DNA of 64,000 bases from Steromphala cineraria. Lineage: Eukaryota > Mollusca > Gastropoda > Trochida > Trochidae. Under the pieces are notes generated by a model. The model was not told the origin of the DNA. It saw nothing but the letters and a program-made list of their open reading frames with translations, and did not search any database. Position 1 is the first letter of the stretch, and the number at the start of each line of letters is the position of its first letter. The stretch is taken from positions 26,930,710 through 26,994,709 of the forward strand of contig OU744723.1 of the NCBI GenBank assembly GCA_916613615.1, written 5' to 3'. Made by a program: the position numbers and the translations under genes. Positions 44,901-55,060 of this stretch are shown in pieces.

Positions 44901-46883
44901 GCTGTACACACCTACATATAAGAAACGCCAAACATGATTATCGGCAGATCCAACATATTATTCTTGTCCTTCAAATATCTTCCAAATGGACCATACTCTT
45001 GACCTATTCTTAGCTTGCACATTAGACATTGATATTCCCTTTACTTATCATGCATCTACAGGAATGCTTTGTGAGCTTGTAGATTTGTCTGAAATATGGT
45101 AGTATTTGGCTATTAAGTGTATTTCAGTTTTAACGACGTTTTTTTCTATATTTGAAAGGTTTGTGGTCTGCAAGAAAATGTGCAGAGTAAACATTTCAAT
45201 TTCTTCAAGAAATTGAAATGTTTACTCTGCACAAAAGTACAGTAGAACACGGATATAACGAAGCCCAAGGGACCAAAGAATTTCGTTAGCTATATCCGGT
45301 GTTCGCTATATGCATATAATTTTGATGATATTATATAGGGACGGGACTTGAAAATGTGTTCGCTATATCCGATTATTCGCTATATCCGAGTTCGTTATAT
45401 CCGTGTTCTACTGTTCTTCGTTACTCTTGTCTTGTGATTTCTTTGCAGGTAAAGTGATTGCGAATATTGATATTAAGCAGATAACTTAAAGTGTGAAGTA
45501 TTTCTCCCTGTAACTGTAAAATGCTTTTATGAATAATTCATAAAACCTGATCATAACAAGACAGCGCTCTCTAATGTCATATATAGAGATTATTACCCGA
45601 GGGAGTGTGTCATATGACTTTTACGAAACGAGTGTGAAGTTGTGTAATACCCGAGCGAGAGCGAGGGTTATACACACATTTGCACGAGTTTCGTTAAAGT
45701 CATATGACACACTTCCGAGGGTTATAATTTCTTTATTACCGATTATTTTCCATTTTACCATCTTAGAAATATCCAAGACACGGGCCGCTTCCCTTGCGAC
45801 GGTCGGCTACAGTGACGTCATGAACAATGGTGTTATGACGTCACAGGCGAAAAAATACGGGAACTCGCGCTACAACAATCGTAGCTAGGCAAAAGTGCTA
45901 TGTGCCCTAGTGCTCATATTGAAAATATGTCACCACTTATTTCCAACCATATGGGTAATAAAAGCGATGATGTAAGGGTAATGGGTAAATCACCTCATTT
46001 CCCTGGCATTGAATGACGTCAGAACAGTTGCCAGGGGAGGTTACTCCTGTACAGTTGTAACAGCTAAAACTGGACCCTGAAAGAATTATCAAGAATATAA
46101 AAAAAATGGAAATACACTTGCATCATATTACCATATTTTATGCTAATAAAGTTCTATCAAAACCGTTTAGTAAAACCGTTTATGTCACAGCGCCCCAATA
46201 AGCGCCCCAATAAGTGCACGTATTTCCTTTTCTTTGGCTGTCAGTGATTGAACCTTTTACTGTTCTTCGCTGAATTCATTGATACAATGCGAAGATTTAA
46301 AAACTTATTTTCTTTTGCCAATCAGTAATTTTAATATTAAAACAATTTAAAGCATATTTGACATTGACCGTTTCAGTTACACAAACATTGTTGTTTTTCT
46401 TTAAAGGGGCAGTAGCACGTTTTTAGGGGGAATATAAGGTGATGTCGGGAAAATGAAAATTAATGGTTCCAATTGAAAGACAATGTATCTAAACTAAAAG
46501 GAGCAGTAATAATTCAAATATATAATGCAAAGTTTAGCCATGCAATACCTTTTTCTTGCAGAAAATGAATTAAAGGTGTTCACAAAAAAATGGCTGCCAA
46601 TGGATTTTATGTGAATCTTCATACTTTGTCCTCTGACTATGGCTAATTGGCTTGTGTAATGAAATTTATCACACAATCAAAATAATATATTTAGCAATAA
46701 CATACAATTATCAGTGAAAATTTTGAAATATAAAATTATGAAAAAACGTGCTACTGCCCCTTTAAGATTGAACCTACGAATATCTATTTTATGTATTTAT
46801 TCAATCCAAATATTTAAAAGATTACCTTCACTCCAAGCGAATATAAACAAAACAGCTGATAATTCTGAAATGAATGAAGACAT
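32630..46883 (-). CDS. Secreted or surface protein: signal peptide, two LU (three-finger) domains, Thr-rich linker, two Ig domains; C-terminus not found
   Basis: Nine minus-strand exons join in frame to about 425 residues: 46883-46826 (signal peptide), 46076-45994, 44911-44822 and 43440-43317 (LU1), 42497-42412, 41874-41800 and 39373-39199 (LU2 plus linker), 34194-33922 (Ig1), 32941-32630 (Ig2). LU1 has the ten-cysteine Ly6/uPAR pattern ending in CCHGNLCN. LU2 ends in CCDDAPMCN and carries two extra cysteines. The linker holds TTMKTTTITTTITTTV, likely an O-glycosylated stalk. Each Ig domain has the Cys-Trp-(Y.C) signature. Phases form a regular module: each LU is three exons (1-0, 0-0, 0-1) and each Ig is one 1-1 exon. 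Ig2 ends in phase 1, so more exons (further Ig, membrane segment or GPI signal) must follow; none was found. The extracellular role is inferred. LU and Ig are both adhesion and receptor folds, and I do not recognise an orthologue. An unseen exon in the 5-kb LU2-Ig1 intron is possible. Confidence 0.82.
33296..33415. mobile_element. Partial copy of the GTTACGC-TTACTCCACTAATC element
   Basis: AACGTTACGCTAACTCCACT then AATCTGAAACCTGGGCTCAG, matching the left half of 297-514. Interrupted on the right by the MITE at 33416. Confidence 0.6.
33416..33849. mobile_element. Mutator-like MITE, family CAGTCTGATTAAAATC, copy 3
   Basis: 434 bp. Perfect 9-bp duplication GTTCGTACC at 33407-33415 and 33850-33858. 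It lies in the Ig1-Ig2 intron, inserted into an older element. Confidence 0.88.
33922..34194 (-). CDS. LU/Ig gene exon 8: Ig domain 1
   Basis: Single-exon Ig domain in phase 1-1, acceptor TGTGACAG, donor GTAATA. ALLVVTPEQQTVEY opens strand A, Cys lies in TQIICQLEG, Trp in NLAWYHV, and the second Cys in SSSGTYVCKAYGGG. 90 residues plus the split codon, normal for a C2/I-type domain. Confidence 0.87.
34362..37806. repeat. Minisatellite array, 59-bp unit, about 55 copies (LU2-Ig1 intron)
   Basis: Unit GGGTGGGTGTCACTCTATCA, TTACTATCAAATTTGCTGTC, AACCAGTTTTACTGGTAAA (59 bp). Two main types differ at CCAGTTTTACTGG or CCAGGTTTGCTTG. A block of 588 bp (ten units, some 1-2 bp short) is repeated, 34928-35515 against 35516-36103. 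The repeated 96-residue frames here are by-products of the unit. Confidence 0.97.
34669..34837. mobile_element. Palindromic MITE inserted in the 59-bp array
   Basis: TGATGAACAATAAGGACAAT to its inverse, with arms of about 75 bases containing GGATGAACAACTTCTTTATT and a 15-20 base loop. A related arm (GGATGAAAAACTTCTTTATT) is at about 2352 inside the intron 1 transposon. Confidence 0.8.
37807..39198. other. Intron between LU2 linker and the 59-bp array
   Basis: No exon supported. Contains an inverted copy of the GCCGCTTGGGCAA repeat at 38928-38995. Confidence 0.45.
39199..39373 (-). CDS. LU/Ig gene exon 7: LU2, last third, and Thr-rich linker
   Basis: Acceptor CATACCAG. Starts TCEAVRMQPTKRRGMCRGCC, then DDAPMCNSKIC and the Thr-rich TTMKTTTITTTITTTV. 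The minus strand reads as ACG/ACA/ACC triplets, a coding microsatellite. The donor G|GTACTA at 39199/39198 is chosen because it gives the phase 1 needed by Ig1. Without splicing the frame runs to a stop near 39146, giving a possible short LU-only isoform. Confidence 0.72.
39660..40746. repeat. Minisatellite array, 43-bp unit, about 25 copies (intron inside LU2)
   Basis: Unit GGTTATAAGGTTTAACGATG, AAAACGGTATAGATCTATGA, CAT (43 bp), with shorter GGTATCTAGACAT variants. The array resumes at 41507-41605 after a 760-bp interruption. Confidence 0.95.
40747..41506. mobile_element. Composite insertion splitting the 43-bp array
   Basis: Foreign block between two parts of one array. It carries a 98-bp hairpin (40822-40919, arms GAGGGCCTTAAAATGTTAGA and inverse) and a GC-rich foldback (41354-41500). 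No target duplication was clear and there is no coding frame. Confidence 0.65.
41354..41500. repeat. GC-rich foldback
   Basis: GGGATTTCCGTGGAAAG and CTTTCCACGGAAATCCC face each other over a GC-rich centre (CCCTCGGG, CCTAGGGCAGCGGG). Arms are about 55 bases and imperfect. It is much richer in GC than its surroundings. Confidence 0.7.
41507..41605. repeat. Remnant of the 43-bp array
   Basis: Two further units, ATAAGGTTTAACGATGAAAA onward, in the same phase and orientation as 39660-40746. Confidence 0.9.
41800..41874 (-). CDS. LU/Ig gene exon 6: LU2, middle third
   Basis: 25 codons, phase 0-0, acceptor TTTATACAG, donor GTGGGA. SCSTHEETD to LYYMGCLPKK matches the LU1 middle exon in cysteine placement (C5 near the start, GC near the end). 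Just past the donor (41775-41799) the DNA resembles a TTAA-MITE tip (TTTAAAGGAACAGTCCCAC), so the donor GT may come from transposon sequence. Confidence 0.7.
42412..42497 (-). CDS. LU/Ig gene exon 5: LU2, first third
   Basis: Acceptor TCTTTACAG, donor GTGAGT, phase 1-0 as in LU1. Encodes DEHLLECGICSGISDPSMCN then TTTLCNHGD, with cysteines 1-4. Confidence 0.84.
42540..42920 (+). repeat. Old interspersed repeat, copy near 42.7 kb
   Basis: Partner of 22140-22510, interrupted near 42705-42745 by a fragment (GGAAAGACAATGTATTTAAA) of the 357-bp TTAA MITE family. Confidence 0.6.
43317..43440 (-). CDS. LU/Ig gene exon 4: LU1, last third
   Basis: Acceptor TTCCTTTCAG, donor GTATGC, phase 0-1. Starts PCPRTTRSLRAG and holds IEFWSSCCHGNLCNA, the CCxxxxCN end that defines LU domains. 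It then leads into a short linker RFDDKGNLK. Confidence 0.85.
44470..44696. mobile_element. Palindromic MITE, family CATCTTCCTACGC, copy 3
   Basis: 227 bp with more diverged arms and a longer loop. Perfect 9-bp duplication GTTTTCGAT at 44461-44469 and 44697-44705. It lies in the intron between the middle and last LU1 exons. Confidence 0.9.
44822..44911 (-). CDS. LU/Ig gene exon 3: LU1, middle third
   Basis: 30 codons, phase 0-0, acceptor TATATGTAG, donor GTGAGT. It starts VCTARRYTEP and ends YDLGCSTQTQH, carrying cysteines 5 and 6. Of the three frames only this one is open and joins both neighbours in phase. Confidence 0.8.
45177..45233. repeat. Short perfect hairpin
   Basis: GTGCAGAGTAAACATTTCAA, TTTCTT, CAAG, then its exact inverse. 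Immediately next to the pogo-like MITE. Confidence 0.75.
45241..45412. mobile_element. Pogo/Tigger-like MITE (CAGTAGAACACGGATATAAC ends)
   Basis: Inverted ends CAGTAGAACACGGATATAAC and GTTATATCCGTGTTCTACTG over 172 bp, with inner GCTATATCCG repeats. TA precedes the left end; the right TA has decayed. Tc1-mariner/pogo affiliation is from end similarity only. Confidence 0.7.
45589..45727. repeat. Foldback element with CGAGCGAGAGCGAGG centre
   Basis: ACCCGAGGGAGTGTGTCATA and GTCATATGACACACTTCCGA pair across a CCGAGCGAGAGCGAGGG centre. Two TGACGTCA sites follow at 45813 and 45836. Confidence 0.7.
45994..46076 (-). CDS. LU/Ig gene exon 2: LU1, first third
   Basis: Acceptor TTCTTTCAG, donor GTGATT. 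Encodes SSFSCYNCTGVTSPGNCSDV then IQCQGNE, with cysteines 1-4 of an LU domain (CxxC start). Confidence 0.82.
46405..46761. mobile_element. TTAA-flanked MITE, 357 bp, copy 1
   Basis: TTAA at 46401-46404 and 46762-46765. Ends AGGGGCAGTAGCACGTTTTT and inverse. Inverted relative to the copy at 62038-62394. It sits inside the intron after the signal-peptide exon of the LU/Ig gene. Confidence 0.88.
46826..46883 (-). CDS. LU/Ig gene exon 1: signal peptide
   Basis: ATG at 46883-46881 opens MSSFISELSAVLFIFAWSE, a hydrophobic leader of 19 residues. It ends in phase 1 (donor GTAATC) and joins Gly-Ser-Ser ahead of the first LU cysteine, the expected place for signal cleavage. The leader is short and has a Glu at position 7, so the start is good but not certain. 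Confidence 0.7.
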
Positions 46884-47332
46884 GAAAATTCGGTAATGAA
46901 ATAAATGGAATATAAAGACATATCATATAGATAACTGAACGATTTGGAAGTAAAGTTCTTATAAACGTAAGAAACTCTGAGGCTATATATTTCAGATGAA
47001 ATTAAGAAATAACATAGCTGATATCGTTAGATAACGGTACTTTTTTGCTAGGGTTTGATTGCCTCCGTTAGCAACAAATATCCATGGCACTGTTATAGTA
47101 GGGTGTCTGACAAACGAATAAACATTTGTTAAAACCATGACACATCCATCCTCAGCAGGGTATTGCTATCCTCAAAGAAAAAAACCTGTTACTATTCAAA
47201 GCATCGCCTCTTATCACCAGGATAACATATCATGATATGTTAATAATACAAGGACAGCAGTATATGCTGTTTAACGATTACATTACCATTCAGTTTGAAT
47301 TTTTTTTTGGCACCTTGCATAACGACTCTTAA

Positions 47333-47562
47333 AGGGACAGTTCTATCGGTATTTTTTGTGGAAACAAATTCAAGATTACTTCGCTGTTTACACTTATATA
47401 CTAATATGATTATTACATGATTATTTCACACTTATTTTCAAAAATGTTAGTGAGGACAACATTTTAGTTTCTCAAGATTAACAATTTGACAAAGAATAGA
47501 ATGCATCACTGCATGCGCTTGAATTTCGTTTCCACATAAAAAACCCCGATAGAACTGTCCCT
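47333..47562. mobile_element. TTAA-type MITE (AGGGACAGTTCTATCGG ends)
   Basis: Inverted ends AGGGACAGTTCTATCGG over 230 bp, TTAA on the left and TTTA on the right. A lone right end of the same type is at 60080-60104. Confidence 0.75.
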
Positions 47563-48148
47563 TTTACTGGCAGAAGGGTAGGATACGAGTGCGGCGAATA
47601 ATATCAGGGGATTGAAGCAACTAATGGATTTAACACCCTGGCAGGTGAGGGTGATATCTGATCAAAAATAAGAAAAAAATAAGACAAAAGAACAGCTTTA
47701 GCTTATCTGTACTTATCATGTGTGCTGTTAAGGTATGGGTTAGTGAAGGAGGTCAAGCGGTTTATAGGTAGGTAAAGGTTAATTACCTATAGATTTGTAT
47801 TTCAGTTTGAGATTTTACCTTGGATGCTAACTGTACGCTGTAGAACTAGAATACCATCTCTAATAAATGGAAGTAGATTTACGAAAATATTGGACTGGTA
47901 GAACATATACAAACTTACATATTTAAAATTTTAAATATTTAATAATTTTGTGATGAGTAGATATCGTTTGCAATTTACAGTAAAATTCCTCAATAGCCAG
48001 TAGAAGTACTAACCGTACATGTACATGATGCCACGCCCCAGTCACTCACTGGCGACCAAACAAAGTACTGTTAGCTGATCTTTGCCTAAAGCTTCTTATA
48101 TAGTAATCCTTATCTAGCCCCTTTTGATAAAAGTACAGAACTATTTAT

Positions 48149-48246
<98 letters not shown>
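48149..48246 (+). repeat. (GATA)n microsatellite
   Basis: About 24 uninterrupted GATA units. Confidence 0.98.
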
Positions 48247-50289
48247 CACCCCCACACACATTCATATCATATGTAATTCTTGAAATGTTCAGAGTTTAAT
48301 TAAGCATGTTTAAAACATAGAAATAATAAGGCCGTTTCACATTATAGATTTATAGATTATTCCCTGGAATGCAAATAAATATTATTACATTTCATAATGC
48401 CGTAATATAATGCTCCAGATAAGAAGGGTTTGTGCGTATTGTGCGCAACAAAACAGGCCTACTAAAAAAACGCATTAGTTCAAAACCTAAGAGTACAGAT
48501 ACGCTGACACTTTATTAAAAATCAAACTTCTATAGTTCTTCCTATTCGTACATATGGAGCAGAAATCTGGTGAAACTAAATCTATGAAAGAATAGAAAAG
48601 TACAGACTCACTTCCTTAAAAGAATTTAAGGCCTTCCAAAAACAATCACTAATGCTACCGTCTATGGGGAAACTGGTCGTCACAGAATTCACATTCATCT
48701 CATATTAAAAAGTATAAAATATTGGACTCAACTATTAATCATGGATCTCAACCGCATTCCTAAACAAACGTACCCGATGTTGTATGGACTGGAGGAAGCT
48801 TGACGCACATCATGGGCAACTCACACCAAAAACATTCTATTTCAATATGGGTTTGGTTACCAGTGATAAATCAAGACGATCAAGAAATGTCATCCGATGC
48901 TGCAATATTGTTGAAGATGTAGGGAATGTTAAAACAATAATGTATACATAACACTCTACAGCAGGGTGTTTACGCCTAGCGAAGCCTCATGAACTTGGTA
49001 TGTGATTTACTTCATCTATATATTGTTATCCACTTAGGAAACAAAACATGAAATTTCAGTTAAACACGGTAGACTGTTTAAAACATAATGTATCAAGCTT
49101 TGAAACAGACATGACAAAATACAAACTAAATCAGAGTGCAATGAAAACATTCAAGTTCAACAGATACATGTACATTATTGATATATTCGTCCAAAATGGC
49201 GTTACAAGAAAGCATTATTATTTTAATATTGTCGATACATTATCATCAAATATTGATTTGTAATGTAGTGGAATACTCAATCATTTCTAACCACGAGTGT
49301 ACAACCATATTTCTCTTATGTTATACCCAATTGTTCCACATCGTAGGAGTTCAAATTTACTGAAGTAGGCCTAGGCTTTCAATATCGACAATACCCAATG
49401 TATATAAAGCAGGGGGCGGAGCATTGCAATCTTACACACACATTCACGTACTGTTTGATACCTGTATAATTATGTCTTTTGGTACATGTTCAATGTTCAT
49501 GTTATTTATGAATGACATATAGGCCTACATGATCTCTCACAAGTTCAGTGATTCCTTAGTTATACATACTTCATACCGGGGATGGTTGTAACAATATTTA
49601 CTGTGTGTACTATGAAGTAGGTTTGTTGGATAATTCCAACTACAATACTTAAAGAAGGACTGTCGATATTGGCCTTTCCAAAGATACATCCAACTCACGC
49701 ACATGCCCACTCATATCTGAGTGAGAAGGCAATACTCGAACAAACATTGATGTAACAACTGACCCCACTGTTAGGGTAGGTTGAAACAATGCTTGGGGCT
49801 GGTTGTAACATGAATACAAGTCATAATGATTCAGATAAAGGAAAACTTTTTAAACATAACAGTACAAGAAAACAAACATAAAACTTCAGGGATGAAACAA
49901 TTGGCGCATACACTTTGACCTTCTGTCCTATCTTTGATTTGAAATAGTCGACGTACAAAACACGCCCAGCAATGTTTCCAGGGGGAAAACAAGAATCACA
50001 AATGTAGAATCATGGCCATGAGGTTGTAGTGAAACAGACAATGTTTAGATTCCAAAGAATCACGACAGAAAGGTCGATCAGTAGAATGATGTGGTCAGAG
50101 TCATCAAAGTCATAAATTCTGACAAATAAAGGGCTTTTTTGTTGTGCATTCGGCATGCGTCAATCTTTCACAGTCCACACACTGTAGGTCAATACCCACT
50201 ACCTACACACCAATATTGTTAGAATATAGCTCGACACAAACCAAACAATAATACTCTTCATCTGATGAATTGATTTATTACTGCAATAT

Positions 50290-50385
50290 TTAGTTTAGAG
50301 ACATTGTCTCTCAATTGTTACTATCTATTTTCATTTTCCTGACATTACCATGTATTTCCAAAAACAACGTGGTACTTCCCCTTTG
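50290..50385. mobile_element. End fragment of the 357-bp TTAA MITE family
   Basis: Runs from TAGTTTAGAGACATTGTCTC to ACGTGGTACTTCCCCTTT, a diverged right-hand third of that family. Confidence 0.6.
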
Positions 50386-52299
50386 ATATACTTATTGTGT
50401 TGTGAGTTTTTTCGAAATAGGAAATAGAGCTACTTTGAGAATATATAATCAGTCTAACATCACCATAAGAGTATTATTGGCGGTGAAATATATATTATAT
50501 TCCATATACCACATGCTGGGATATAAAGGTTGTAACACTTTTACAACCTATCCAAGTTAGATTGTTACAACCAGCCCCAAACCACGTGACCATACATTAA
50601 CGCCCGCCATGAATTCAGTGAAGGTCAGAGAACAAGTACGGCGAATTTGAACGTGAGGGGGATAGGTGTTGTTATTCACTGATATCGTACCTCATCAATC
50701 ATAATGAATACACATAGTTTAGCTGATATTATTCAACATAAGTAAAATTTACTCTCGAGGTCATAAAATAGTATTGTCTTTGTGAGAGACGGGCCGTCAT
50801 TCGTGACGTTGTACGCGTTTTCATGGAGAAAGAGACCCCTGGTGGCTATGTGCAGATCTCTCTGTGACGTTTCAGGATGAAAATGTTAAGAGTTATTCGC
50901 CTTGTTACAACCTGCCCGTGAACACTACAACCAACCCCGGTCTCCCCTACTTCTTGTATAATATATATCCTGGCGTAATCAATATTCGCGCACCTAACAC
51001 GTTCCGACTCGCCGTGCGTAAAGAAAATCAAACATGATGACAACAGTTTTTACAAACCTTCACTGATCATTACGTCTTTATATAAACATAAATTTTGATT
51101 GTTGACATGTTGTTATCGTAGCGGGAGTAGCCATTTCGAAGTCGGCCCTATCTAGGTCAGTTGCGTGCTACGTCATCAATATTCGCGATAGTTAAAATCC
51201 GGGCAAACCGCACAGTACCAACACACTGTCGGCAGCTGACATCGATATTTTATTAAATCTTGTGTCAAAATGTATCAAAATGAATATTTTGACGAATGAA
51301 TTTGACGTTTGTTTTTCTTTTAGTAAATGATATAAAAAAAGCAGTGTTTAACGAGTTTACTCATGAATTAACCATACATTTCACCATGCAGAAAACGTAA
51401 GTATTTTAAGGAATATGTATTTATTTTCAACAACAAAAATCTAAATTTTATTTTTTGAATGAAGAACAGTCTAAAGAATTACTTTTCACGGGATTTTTTT
51501 ATTTTGCAGGCAAAACAAATTGACATTCTGCAGTTTTCTGAGAGTTGCAGCATTCAATTATTTCTATTTCATTCTGAGAAAAATTAAGTTATCAAAATGT
51601 GTTTTCATTTACTTGAAAAAATAGTTTTGAACACATCAAAAGTTTATTATTTTTTCGATTTTAAGTCTTGACATATTGTAGAAATTTTAGGTGATATATA
51701 TCTTAATAATTTTTGATATCCTAATGAAAATCCATAGCCAAAAAACTTCTTGACATTCTAACGAATAAAGAAGGAAATATATCATCAACCTAAATATGAA
51801 GATAAACATATATAGTAGGCCTATGTTTACATTTCATTATACAAATATTTTCATTTTAAAAACACAAAATAACATGTCATAGATTGCTAAATATTGAAAC
51901 ACAATAGATTTTAGCTAAATTTCTGTTAATTTGAGGATGCTTGTGGCCTCTCTATGTCAGTTAAAATCTTCCATATAACCGTGTTTTCAAAAACATTAAA
52001 GTAAAATTATAAGGTTTATGTTTCGAAATGGGTCAATAAAATATTTATTCCCCACGTAGCATACCCATTCCTAGTTCATAACCTGATAGCACGCGTGTTT
52101 GGCAAGGCAAATGATCGATAGAAAAATGCTGTCGGCTTATTTTATATATTTTGCGTCCTATATTCGACTTAGTAGTTTTAGCATTAGATAAAATGGATAA
52201 AAATTCGATTGAAAGACATTAATTGACCCAAATCTAAATTTCTTAGATATAATCTAATCATTGTGTTGCTAATGGAGCCGAACACGACTTTCTTCGGTA

Positions 52300-52681
52300 A
52301 TGAAGAAATCTGACGTCACGGCTTTGTGTGTAGCGACCGCATGAACCCGGAAATGAAAGGTGCGCGAAAATTGATGTCTGTGACTTTACATGACGGCACG
52401 TATACACCATCAGATTTTATATATACACTGTAATATTCGATTGCCTGTCATTGTTTCTGTTTACTTCTCCGTGTTATTTTGCTTAAAAGAAATCCCCTAG
52501 TCTTGCGCTAAGAAAGGCAAGAAAGTGAACAAACTTTCTGAATGCAGCTATGTGACCCGCATTGTTGAACCTACGGCGCAGTAATATATAACGGGGAATC
52601 CCCTAGTTTCGCTTCCTCTTTCAACTCGTTTAGAAAAATGGCGGACACGAGCCGACATGACCAACCTTCAAAGCAAAAATA
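52300..52681 (+). promoter_or_regulatory. Candidate promoter and first exon of an unidentified + strand gene
   Basis: CG dinucleotides are locally enriched, with CCGGAAAT (about 52347) and CTTCCTCTTT elements of ETS type, then AAAATGGCGG at 52636-52645. The ATG at 52639 gives MADTSRHDQPSKQKY before a possible donor at TAC|GTAATG. I do not recognise the peptide, and no following exon was found in the window. Weak. Confidence 0.3.
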
Positions 52682-52699
52682 CGTAATGAGTCGTGATGT

Positions 52700-54290
52700 G
52701 ACCATGATCTGATGTGTTGTGGTGAGTCCACTTGATGTGAGTTACTATTTTATTTCTCTTCTTATGGTGTTACACTGGTGTATAGTCTGTATCTGATAAG
52801 TTGGCTAGCTGCGTGCACATACGTCCTGACCTGAATTCATTTGAGAACAACGCACTGTCGAAAGTTTTGCAATGAGTCTATGTATTTGTATGTACCAGCG
52901 GAGAAAGTTATTCGCACAACTATTTATCAGCAAACATCTTTACATCGAGATGTATTTGAAGGGCATGTGTATGGGCGGCCATCAAGGCAAAAAATACAAC
53001 AAAACGAAACGAACGGTCAAACTGGGATAAACAGTGTTTCGCGTATCTTGTAAGGACAAACTCGTTTTAACCCTGCCCCGTACGATGTAAGATCAAACTG
53101 GAACGATGGACGCTAGAGGGCGCTAGAGCTGAATACTATTTTTAGATTGCCTTGGCGGGGGAGTATGTGGGGTGGGGACTAAGTATAGTGTAGCAAGGCA
53201 ACGCCCATAAAATGTCCACATTGAATCCACTTCAATCGTTTCAATACAAACGAGTCGCAGTTGTGAACGGACATAAATTCTGCTTCAAGATAATGTTAAG
53301 TTATGATTACCTAAATACCTCCTTTTTGTCTAAACGATGGAGGTGAATATCGTTTGTGATAATTTTTGCACACGGATTACACGCATTGTGGACAATCATG
53401 AAGAATTCGATAAAACTACTGAAAATACCAGGGAAAAAATATCAGCCTTTCACGCATTTAGTACACATCGTTGATAGACCTACTATTGGTCATAATTAAT
53501 ATACAAACGTACGTGACAAAGACCACTTGATTTGCTATCAAAACTATACAAGTATAAGTAAAAACGTGATGAGAACCCTAAATGTGAAGACGTTATTTTG
53601 AGAGTCACAGTTTTTATATTAGGTGATTTGATCTAACATTTTTCTCCTAAAACTAGATATTTTGGATCAAGAATCATTTATGAATTAACCATTGTACAGT
53701 TGATTTTATTTGATTTAGAATCGAACATACTAGTAGTTTTGCCATGGCATGCTGATCAAATGAAGTATATGTGTAAAATTTGAGAATCTATATCAATATG
53801 AAAAAGCATTTTGGCAAATGTTAGAAGGCATAAAACGCATATGTCACATGTTTCTTAATTTTTTGTTTGTAAACTGATGAACTCAATAAATAGAGCGTCG
53901 TGTTGAATCACGAAATAAATGATTTACCAAAAGATCCTTTTATTGATATAAGAAAAAAGCATGTCATATCGTATTTCAAATAATCGTACAGACTCACAGT
54001 AGATTACAAACATCAGATAAAGTTTAGAAAGTTCAATTCGTTGCACCATTACCATGTTATCCTATACAATTCCATATCTCGTAAAAGGGTAAATAACTGA
54101 ATGCCTTCTTTGAAAAAACTTTGCATATCTTTTTCTTACTGATTAAATCTCTAGTTATTCCTGAGGCGAATTGATCGGGGTTCGAAAACTGTATAAGTAT
54201 TATTTTCAAAAGATAAAACTTCATCTTATTAGAAATTCGAATAGAAAGTTGTTCCTTAAAAAATCCGAAAAAATTGGTTTGGTGCTTTTA
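52700..54290. other. Unannotated AT-rich stretch
   Basis: No gene, repeat array or transposon ends recognised, apart from GACGCTAGAGGGCGCTAGAG near 53108, which resembles a CTCF-type core. Confidence 0.4.
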
Positions 54291-54299
54291 GCATATACT

Positions 54300-55060
54300 G
54301 TTACTAAATGTTGATCCTCCTACGTACCAAGTTAAGTAAAACAATATTTAACAGTTTTTGAACTATAGCTTGGAAATGGACCTTCTCCAAAAATGCAGTA
54401 AGTTCAAATTGTTACCATGGAAACTATCAAAAAATCAGAAATTCAGAATATCCAAAATAGCAAAACGCACAACATCAACACTAGATCTAACTTAATACCA
54501 ATTTTTAAAAAATAATATTGATTATATTTTTTAGTTATGGTTATTCTACTCCCTAAATGCACGTAGTTCAAAAACCACCATTAGGTCTAACCATATACCA
54601 GGTTTTGTAAAATAATATTGAACTGTTTTTTAGATATGGCCCGGAAACAGACCATTCTCTCTTTATGCACTAAGTTAAAACTTGTTCCATGGAAACCAGA
54701 ATTTTTTTTAAATTCAATATAACCAAAATGTCAAAATGCACCAGCCAACCACTATAGTCTAACCACATACCAAGTTTCGTAAAAAAAATATCGAATAGTT
54801 TTTTAGATATGCCCCCTATATGCGCTAAGTTCAAATTGTTTCCATGGAAACCAGAAAAAAAATTCAGAATTATCAAAATAGCAAAAGACACCAGCCCACC
54901 ACTAGATCTAGCCACATACCAAGTTTCGTAAAAAAAATATTGAACGGTTTTTTAGATATGATCCGGAAACGAAAGCGTTACTGAATTACGGAACCACGGA
55001 ATCACGGACGGAATGGAAAACAGTATGTCTCCCGCAAAGCTTTGCGGGGGACATAATACA
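54300..55060. repeat. Triplicated ~150-170 bp repeat ending in AGCTTTGCGGGGGACATAAT
   Basis: TTTTTTAGATATG, AAGTTCAAATTGTTTCCATG and ACC.CTAGATCTA recur three to four times. A related single block lies in the hAT-like element at 15480-15680. Confidence 0.75.

Larger units (their letters stand above)
46900..52300. other. Gene-poor stretch upstream of the LU/Ig gene
   Basis: No coding signal supported. Contains the MITE at 47333-47562, a GATA microsatellite, and a partial end of the 357-bp MITE family (50290-50385). Confidence 0.5.

Noticed and set aside
53100..53130. CTCF-like GCTAGAGGGCGCTAGAG site
   Set aside because: Only a core match; without binding data or paired sites no boundary role can be supported.
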